DNA from: Planctomycetota bacterium
GTDB lineage: Bacteria; Planctomycetota; UBA1135; GCA-002686595
NCBI GenBank assembly: GCA_029259675.1
Contig: JAJDES010000587.1
Span: forward strand, 1 to 19,659
Length of the DNA: 19,659 nucleotides
Direction: 5' to 3'
In this document: positions 14,673 through 19,659 of the stretch, one piece after another
How the letters are laid out: the number at the start of each line of letters is the position of its first letter
How positions within the stretch are numbered: position 1 is the first letter of the stretch
Program-made: the position numbers and the translations under genes
The notes under the pieces: model-generated
Told to the model about the DNA's origin: nothing
The model's input: only the letters and a program-made list of their open reading frames with translations
Databases searched by the model: none

Positions 14673-15320
14673 GTGAGCCCTCGCCCCAATCCCTCCAGCC
14701 GCGAGAAGATTCTTCATCAGCTCAAGACGAAGGGTCCCCAGGCGGCAACCGCCCTGGCCAAGCGCCTGGACGTGACCACCATGGCCGTGCGCCAGCACTT
14801 GGCCAAGTTGGTGGAAGAGGGCTCCGTCCAATTTGAAGATGAGGCCGGCCGGGTCGGGCGCCCGCGCAGGATCTGGCGCCTGACCGATGAAGCCCAGGAA
14901 CGCTTCCCCGACAATCATTCCGAGTTGGCGCTCGGCATGCTCGCGGCCGCGCGCGAAGCCTTTGGACCCGACGGCCTGCAAAAACTCGTCGACCAGCGCA
15001 CCCGGCAACAGCAGGAACAGTACTCGCAGGAGATGCCCTCAGCCGGCGCGCCGCTGGCCAAACAAGTCGCCGCCCTAGCTGCGATTCGCAAGCGCGAGGG
15101 CTACATGGCCGAGTGGAAGCGAGGATCCGACGGCAGTTTCCAACTGATTGAGAACAACTGCCCAATCTGCGCCGCTGCTGAATACTGCACGGGGCTCTGC
15201 GACGCCGAACTCGAACTCTTCCGCACACTCTTGGGATCCAAGGTCCAAGTCGAGCGCAACGAATACATGCTCGAGGGCGACAGGCGCTGCGCTTACCGCA
15301 TTGCCCCCTTGGGAGACTGA
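14673..15320 (+). CDS. SufR-like winged-helix transcriptional regulator with cysteine cluster
   Basis: A 215-residue regulator. Residues 8-72 form a winged helix: recognition helix region LAKRLDVTTMAVRQHLAKL and wing GRVGRPRRIWRLT. The C-terminal half has a cysteine cluster, Cys163-x2-Cys166-x5-Cys172-x3-Cys176, in NNCPICAAAEYCTGLC, plus Cys206 in GDRRCAYRI. The same layout is found in the SufR/ArsR-like family, where C-terminal cysteines hold an Fe-S cluster that senses iron, oxygen or redox state and controls suf (Fe-S assembly) genes. No suf genes are in this window, so the target is unknown; autoregulation is possible given the inverted repeat just upstream. The start is GTG 14673. No Shine-Dalgarno site precedes it, so the exact start is less certain, but the winged helix begins soon after. 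A strong hairpin lies 10 nt after the stop. Confidence 0.85.
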   Translation: MSPRPNPSSREKILHQLKTKGPQAATALAKRLDVTTMAVRQHLAKLVEEGSVQFEDEAGRVGRPRRIWRLTDEAQERFPDNHSELALGMLAAAREAFGPDGLQKLVDQRTRQQQEQYSQEMPSAGAPLAKQVAALAAIRKREGYMAEWKRGSDGSFQLIENNCPICAAAEYCTGLCDAELELFRTLLGSKVQVERNEYMLEGDRRCAYRIAPLGD

Positions 15321-15329
15321 GCAAATCGC

Positions 15330-15356
15330 CGCAGGCGCATTTCAATGCGACCTGCG
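15330..15356 (+). terminator. Hairpin after the SufR-like gene
   Basis: CGCAGG-CGCATT, TC, AATGCG-A-CCTGCG: two 6-bp stem blocks with a single bulged A and a very short loop (effectively opened to 4-6 nt). It starts 10 nt after the regulator's stop codon. No T run follows, so it may protect the mRNA 3' end or work with Rho rather than be a classic intrinsic terminator. Confidence 0.5.
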
Positions 15357-15525
15357 CGACGAACGCTTAATAGGTCCTTGCTACGAACCGGCAATGATGA
15401 ATGCCTTGCGGCCTAGATTGAACTTTGGGCCGCGAATGCAGGTGCCACTCGACGGCAAGTGATTATTGAAGCTTCCCTCAAATGCCAATGGAGCGAATCC
15501 GCGCACAAGCATCCGAAGCTTGCCG

Positions 15526-15537
15526 GCCGTTTCCGGC
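15526..15537 (-). terminator. GNRA-type hairpin after the FG-GAP gene
   Basis: On the minus strand GCCG-GAAA-CGGC, a 4-bp stem with a stable GAAA tetraloop, 23 nt past the stop codon at 15561. It is short and lacks a T run, so a terminator role is tentative. Confidence 0.3.
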
Positions 15538-15560
15538 TAGCGCGGTTCGGCCCCATTCAC

Positions 15561-17636
15561 TCAGGGGTCCACGATCACTTCCAGTGAGCAACTCGAATCC
15601 GCCCCTCCGTCGTCCGTAATGGTGAGAGTTAGAAGATAGCTCCCCGGATCTGTGTAACTGTGAATAATGCCACTGGGGCCGGCGGCCATATCGCCATCCC
15701 CGAAATCCCAAGAGTAATCGGCTATGGATCCGTCCGTATCGAAGGAGCCGCCGGCGTCAAAGAATGTCAGCTGACCGGCATTCGGGCCCGGACCCGCGAG
15801 AACGACATTGCAGATCGGCGGAACGTTCAATGTCTTCAATTCAACCCTGACGTCATTGCTGGCGAATTCGATTGAGCCGAGCATTTCGGTTGCCACATAA
15901 GCGTGGTTCAGAACGAGGGATCCAAGGGTCGGATCCGTTCCAGGGGGAATCGTAAGGGTCGCCGTGGCTCTGCCATTGGCATCCAATTGGCCAATGTAGT
16001 TACTGAAGATTCCAGAGAAGGGTTTGTTCAGAGTGAAGTTGAAATAGGCGTCAAAATTGAGCGGCAGCAGTACGCCGTTTCCAAAATCCAAACCCGGGGC
16101 AATACCCGAAGCAGATCCAAACATCCAATAGAACCAATCTGCTCGGGCAACTCCCGCGTCGATCGACATGCTGTATTGGCCCCCGTCGTCAAGCGACACA
16201 CGCGGCACATCCCCGACCAAGCTGGTCGGAAGATTGTACAAGTAAGCCGATCCGGCGTAGTTCAATTCGTTCGATGATTGATCCCCATTCAGGCCGACGG
16301 CGACGCTGTCCTCTCCAAGTGCGCCGACAAGAACAAAATCTTCGGACAAGGCCACAGACGAGCCGAACAGGTCTTGGCCTTCCGCATTGGAAGCCTTGAT
16401 GTAGGCGTGGGGGCTCCAAGTCCCGGATCCGTTGCGCGCATACAAGTATGCCGCTCCGACTTGAACGGAGTCGTTGGAGGCGTAGTCCCCGTGCAATCCC
16501 TGCGCGAGGCTTTCCTCACGCGTGGCGCCGACCACCACGGCCCTACTCGAAATATCCACCGAAACGCCAAACCTGTCGTCTTCGTCAGAATCAAAGGCCT
16601 TCAAGTACCCGTTTTGAGCCCATGAAGTACCGGTTCTTTCAAAAACATAAGCCGCACCCAAATCGAAATCGTTTCCACCAGTTTGATCGCCATCCACAAA
16701 ATTTGATTCTCCGCGTTCACCAAAGGCGCCGACTACGGCAAAGTCGCCCGAGATCGCCACTGCTGATCCAAACTCCTGCAGGAACGTCGTATTCGACGAC
16801 TTCAAGTAGGCTTGCTCCGTCCAACTCGACCCGTTCCTGACATAAACCCAGGCGGCGCCGGCTTTGGTTAGGGACGTATCGAAAGGATCCCCATTGACTC
16901 CCGTCGCGTTGCTTTTCTCATTGGGCGCGCCAACAATAATGGTGTCGCCCGAGATCGAAACGGATCGGCCAAAGTCGAAGTTGAAGGTGAGGCTTGGGTA
17001 CGTGAGAGTGAATTCGTGGCTCCAAGTCGATCCGTTGCGGACGAATACATAGGCTCGGCTCGAATTGCCTGGAGCCCCGACAACAGCTCGATCACCGTCA
17101 ATGGAGACGGAAGCTCCAAAGAATGATGACAATTCCGGTCCGACCCGTTTCAAGTAGGCTTGCTGCGTCCACGTCGTTCCACTTCTCACGAACACGTATG
17201 CGGCCCCCGCAAAGAGAGCTGAATTGTCAGTCGCATCGCCATCCACGCCAGTAGCGTTGCTGTCTTCGCCGAGCGCGCCAACAATGATCGTGTCGCCCGA
17301 TATATCCACGGCACTTCCGAAATCGTCGTGAGCGCCCGTGTTGGAGGGCTTCAAATAAGCCTGCTGAGTCCATGTCGATCCGTCGCGCACGAAGACATAG
17401 GCCGCACCCGAGTATTCGTGAGTGTTCAGCTCCTGATTTCCGTTGACGACATTCGCACCGCTCGCTTCTCCGGGCGCACCAATGACCATGGTGTCCCCCG
17501 AAATGGCGACTGCCGAGCCGAAGCTATCAAAGCCGCCAGTATTGGAAGCTTTTAAATAATGCGTCTGGGCCAGCAAATCGGTGTGAAGGCAAAGACTCGC
17601 TAAAATTACGATCGCAATGGAGCTGAGCTTGGGCAT
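15561..17636 (-). CDS. Secreted FG-GAP repeat protein with C-terminal PKD domain
   Basis: A 691-residue exported protein. The signal peptide is MPKLSSIAIVILASLCLHTD with a likely cut after LLAQ or near it (residue 24). Seven FG-GAP-type repeats of about 50-68 residues span 26-470, each with the pattern FGSAVAISGDTMVIGAPGE and then GAAYVFVRDGSTWTQQAYLK; the third is shorter. Such repeats fold as a beta-propeller, and the Asp/Asn-rich loops (NATGVDGD, NATGVNGD) look suited to bind Ca2+. Residues 475-605 are a beta-rich domain with LPLNFDAYFNFTLN, which I have seen in large secreted planctomycete proteins (from memory). Residues 606-691 are a PKD domain with YSWDFGDGDM (641-650). Probably cell-surface or released, for adhesion or matrix binding. 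No catalytic motif is seen. No Shine-Dalgarno site is evident; a perfect hairpin lies 20-39 nt before the ATG. Confidence 0.9.
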   Translation of the reverse strand: MPKLSSIAIVILASLCLHTDLLAQTHYLKASNTGGFDSFGSAVAISGDTMVIGAPGEASGANVVNGNQELNTHEYSGAAYVFVRDGSTWTQQAYLKPSNTGAHDDFGSAVDISGDTIIVGALGEDSNATGVDGDATDNSALFAGAAYVFVRSGTTWTQQAYLKRVGPELSSFFGASVSIDGDRAVVGAPGNSSRAYVFVRNGSTWSHEFTLTYPSLTFNFDFGRSVSISGDTIIVGAPNEKSNATGVNGDPFDTSLTKAGAAWVYVRNGSSWTEQAYLKSSNTTFLQEFGSAVAISGDFAVVGAFGERGESNFVDGDQTGGNDFDLGAAYVFERTGTSWAQNGYLKAFDSDEDDRFGVSVDISSRAVVVGATREESLAQGLHGDYASNDSVQVGAAYLYARNGSGTWSPHAYIKASNAEGQDLFGSSVALSEDFVLVGALGEDSVAVGLNGDQSSNELNYAGSAYLYNLPTSLVGDVPRVSLDDGGQYSMSIDAGVARADWFYWMFGSASGIAPGLDFGNGVLLPLNFDAYFNFTLNKPFSGIFSNYIGQLDANGRATATLTIPPGTDPTLGSLVLNHAYVATEMLGSIEFASNDVRVELKTLNVPPICNVVLAGPGPNAGQLTFFDAGGSFDTDGSIADYSWDFGDGDMAAGPSGIIHSYTDPGSYLLTLTITDDGGADSSCSLEVIVDP

Positions 17637-17655
17637 AACTAAATTTCGAATACCG

Positions 17656-17675
17656 CAGTGAAAGCCGTTTCACTG
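17656..17675. promoter_or_regulatory. Perfect inverted repeat in the leader of the FG-GAP gene
   Basis: CAGTGAAA-GCCG-TTTCACTG: 8-bp perfect arms with a 4-nt loop, 20-39 nt before the minus-strand start codon at 17636. It could be an operator or a 5' untranslated hairpin that controls translation. The choice cannot be made from sequence alone. Confidence 0.45.
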
Positions 17676-17925
17676 ACTTTTGGTAGTTCCTGGCGATTCA
17701 ATTTATTGGGAAAGCGCGATCCACACGATCTCCAATATAAACGAGTCCACGGATTCCAAGAGGTTCAAAATCGGCGGCATGACATTGCACTGCAGCGCCC
17801 CCTAGAGCCAGTCAGGGCCTATTTGCACCTGGTCTCGTTGCGAACGCAGCTCCCCGTGGGCTTCAAACATGACTTGCTTTCAAGACATGGCCGGAATTCG
17901 CAATGCGATAGCAACCTCCATTCCC

Positions 17926-17950
17926 CTCGTAGCAAATGCCATTTGCTACG
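17926..17950. repeat. 25-nt near-perfect palindrome
   Basis: Two 12-nt arms, TCGTAGCAAATG and CATTTGCTACGA, around a single central C. It is far from both start codons (about 290 nt upstream of the FG-GAP start, 209 nt after the next gene's stop). As RNA it would form a stem with a small loop. It may be a terminator for the spermidine-synthase-like gene, a protein-binding site or a dispersed palindromic element. Confidence 0.6.
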
Positions 17951-18158
17951 AATGTCACTACCCCTGGAAACAGAGGGGCCCTGTCAAATGGCTGGCACAA
18001 CCCGCAGCGCTTCGCGCCTCGCTTCATCAACAAAACGACAGCCGCCACTCCATCCAAAGAGCGGAGCTCAGGTTCGAAAGCAAGAATTCTACGCGACCCA
18101 ATATTCGCGCGAATTCCTTACGTCAGCGCCAAGATCGAATTCTGTGCGCCAATCGCGA

Positions 18159-19659
18159 TCAAGCGTTTTCCTTGGCCGGCGACAGCGAGCCCGTTGTGAA
18201 TAGCAGCATGCCGCCGACGTAAATGGCGAGTGAGATTAGGGAGACTGTGCGAAAGCCGCTGCTCATGGCGATGATGATGCACAGGATCGAACCGACGACG
18301 CTGGCGCTGCCGTTGGCTCCCAAGGCCCAGGGCACGAGGCGCGGTTCGATGCGCTTGAGCCGGTCCAATCCGATCGGGAAGGGCATGCCCATTAGGAAAT
18401 TCAAGGGTGCCAGCAAAGCCGCGGCCATGGCCACGCGCGCCGGCAGCGGAAAGGCCAAGCCCCAGTGCAAGACATCTTCTAGGAACAGCGCCATCAAACC
18501 GATGCCCACGGCCATCAAGCAAACGATAACTCGCAATGCTCGTGCGGGTTGGGCGCTGAATCGGCCGGCGTAAAGAGCTCCCAAACCTGCAAAGAAGAGG
18601 AAGCAGAACAGCGTGACCGTTAGCGAATAGGTGGGATGGCCGAGGAACAGCACCAAGCGTTGAATCGTGCTGATCTCCAGGAACATGAAGCCTGCGCCCA
18701 ATGCGATGAAGTAGCACAGGGTGCGTCCCGCATAGCGCGTTTTGAGGCCGCCTGTGCGCAGAACCAGGAGCGGCAGGATCACCAGAATCGCCGTCAACAG
18801 GCTCGTTTGAAGTAGCAGTGAGCCGAGAACCTTCAACCCCACGGGGCCGCCCGTTAGGTCGTGCCAACCCTCGGTTTTGACCGTCGTTCCGAGCACATCG
18901 CCCCAGTGGTAGAAATTGAAGAAGAAGGGCGCATCGTCACTAACCGGACGCACGTCGTAGTAGTAGTTGTCGTAGAACTCTTGTTCCGTTCCAGCTTCGA
19001 TCGCTGCCGCCAATTGGCTGAACTCGTTCTCGCCCTCCATACCCGGGTAATACACCAGGCGATGCTTGCGCAGTCCGTCGATGGACTTGTAGGTGGCGAG
19101 GTCCGCCTCCCCCAAGGGATCGACTGAAACCACAACGCCTGAGAAGCGGATGACTTGATCAAAGTCTTCGACGTAGTTTTCGCGAAAGACCACGACCACG
19201 TTCTGGCTGGGATTCTCAACGCCTCGCTTGCGCAACTCTTCCAACGCGATGGCGAACAAGCGCAGGTTTTCGCGCGGAGGATCGTAAGCCAGTCGAATCA
19301 TGCCGAGGGTTCCGCCCGGCTTGAGGTGATCCAAATACTCTCCGACGGCTTCGCTGGTGTACAGGTAAGACTCGGAGAGCACGTAGGCTCCCGAATTGCC
19401 GGCTGTGTAAGTGTCGGTACCCGACAACTGAATCAAATCAAACTTCTGGTCGAGGCGTCGCAGGGTGCTGCGCCCCTCCCCAACTTCCACGGTCACACCG
19501 GGCTTGTGGTAGACGTCTCCATTGAAGTCAACGAATTGCTTGCCGACTTTATCGACAGTGGTCGGGTTGATTTCGATGCCCAGGATGCTCTTGGCATTGT
19601 TTGCGAGCGCATAGCGCAAATCGATGCCGCCGCCGATCCCGATCGCGAGCGCCTCAACC
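18159..19659 (-). CDS. Membrane spermidine-synthase-like protein, N-terminus outside window
   Basis: 499 residues are visible and the frame runs off the right edge. The first 250 or so are a Rossmann methyltransferase/spermidine-synthase domain: the nucleotide loop IGIGGGIDLRYA (from about residue 6 of the visible part), the acidic strand end ILGIEINP and LIQLSGTDTYTAG. After it come about seven membrane segments (roughly 274-300, 314-337, 344-365, 375-396, 407-425, 447-465, 470-489), with family motifs GFMFLEISTIQRLVLFLGHP and LNFLMGMPFPIGL followed by PWALGANGSASVVGS. This matches the 'fused MFS/spermidine synthase' group, in which more N-terminal membrane helices normally precede the Rossmann domain. 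Aminopropyltransferase activity is unproven for these proteins. The annotated-looking TTG at 19619 is internal to the Rossmann motif and is not the start. Confidence 0.88.
   Translation of the reverse strand, partial: VEALAIGIGGGIDLRYALANNAKSILGIEINPTTVDKVGKQFVDFNGDVYHKPGVTVEVGEGRSTLRRLDQKFDLIQLSGTDTYTAGNSGAYVLSESYLYTSEAVGEYLDHLKPGGTLGMIRLAYDPPRENLRLFAIALEELRKRGVENPSQNVVVVFRENYVEDFDQVIRFSGVVVSVDPLGEADLATYKSIDGLRKHRLVYYPGMEGENEFSQLAAAIEAGTEQEFYDNYYYDVRPVSDDAPFFFNFYHWGDVLGTTVKTEGWHDLTGGPVGLKVLGSLLLQTSLLTAILVILPLLVLRTGGLKTRYAGRTLCYFIALGAGFMFLEISTIQRLVLFLGHPTYSLTVTLFCFLFFAGLGALYAGRFSAQPARALRVIVCLMAVGIGLMALFLEDVLHWGLAFPLPARVAMAAALLAPLNFLMGMPFPIGLDRLKRIEPRLVPWALGANGSASVVGSILCIIIAMSSGFRTVSLISLAIYVGGMLLFTTGSLSPAKENA

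Larger units (their letters stand above)
17637..18158. other. Gene-free intergenic region
   Basis: About 520 nt between the FG-GAP gene and the spermidine-synthase-like gene, both minus strand. It holds the inverted repeat at 17656-17675 and the long palindrome at 17926-17950. A 181-codon plus-strand frame (17658-18203) crosses it but is Arg/Ser/Gln-rich, has no domain-like pattern and overlaps the neighbouring gene's 3' end, so I do not call it. AT-rich stretches near 17700-17750 may contain the FG-GAP gene's promoter. Confidence 0.6.

Noticed and set aside
17658..18203. 181-codon plus-strand open frame
   Set aside because: Low-complexity Arg/Ser/Gln composition, no domain pattern, no ribosome-binding site, and it overlaps the 3' end of a well-supported minus-strand gene.

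Overview
The window is about 19.7 kb of bacterial chromosome, mostly GC-rich, with eleven gene calls of ordinary size plus one 59-residue small gene. The first and last genes run off the ends. No rRNA, tRNA, CRISPR array, transposase or phage gene was seen. Lipoprotein and secretion signals, a multihaem cytochrome and a two-cysteine OsmC domain point to a Gram-negative-type aerobe. The secreted FG-GAP protein carries a beta-rich domain that resembles, from memory, one common in large secreted proteins of marine Planctomycetota (Saltatorellus/Engelhardtia-like lineages). A marine planctomycete is therefore the best guess, but it is an inference and not a placement.

Layout: (1) 1-1111, plus strand: the end of a two-pore-helix potassium channel followed 2 nt later by an HDOD signalling protein. 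(2) 1272-3476, minus: an OsmC-YcaO fusion set among four copies of a 33-nt hairpin repeat (one at its 3' end, two upstream, one at the end of the next gene), with lower GC than its neighbours. (3) 3877-9402, minus: an unknown secreted coiled-coil protein, an M19 dipeptidase lipoprotein and a 754-residue fusion of an aromatic (aryl-CoA) flavin monooxygenase to an old-yellow-enzyme reductase. (4) 9645-10517, minus: an unrecognised 290-residue protein, divergent from (5) 10666-14235, plus: a thioredoxin-reductase-like flavoprotein with a degraded NADPH site, then an eight-haem lipoprotein cytochrome with HEAT and TPR repeats. (6) 14292-14471, minus: a small gene with a clear Shine-Dalgarno site, divergent from 14673-15320, a SufR-like winged-helix regulator with a cysteine cluster. 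(7) 15561-17636, minus: a secreted FG-GAP/PKD protein. (8) 18159-19659, minus: the C-terminal part of a membrane-anchored spermidine-synthase-like protein.

The genes do not form one pathway. Redox chemistry recurs: a peroxidase-like OsmC domain, two flavoenzymes, an octahaem cytochrome and a probable Fe-S or thiol-sensing regulator. The most unusual parts are the repeat family around the OsmC-YcaO gene, with a compensatory change in its stem, the flavoprotein that keeps CxxC but has lost the NADPH motif, and the small gene between the cytochrome and the regulator.
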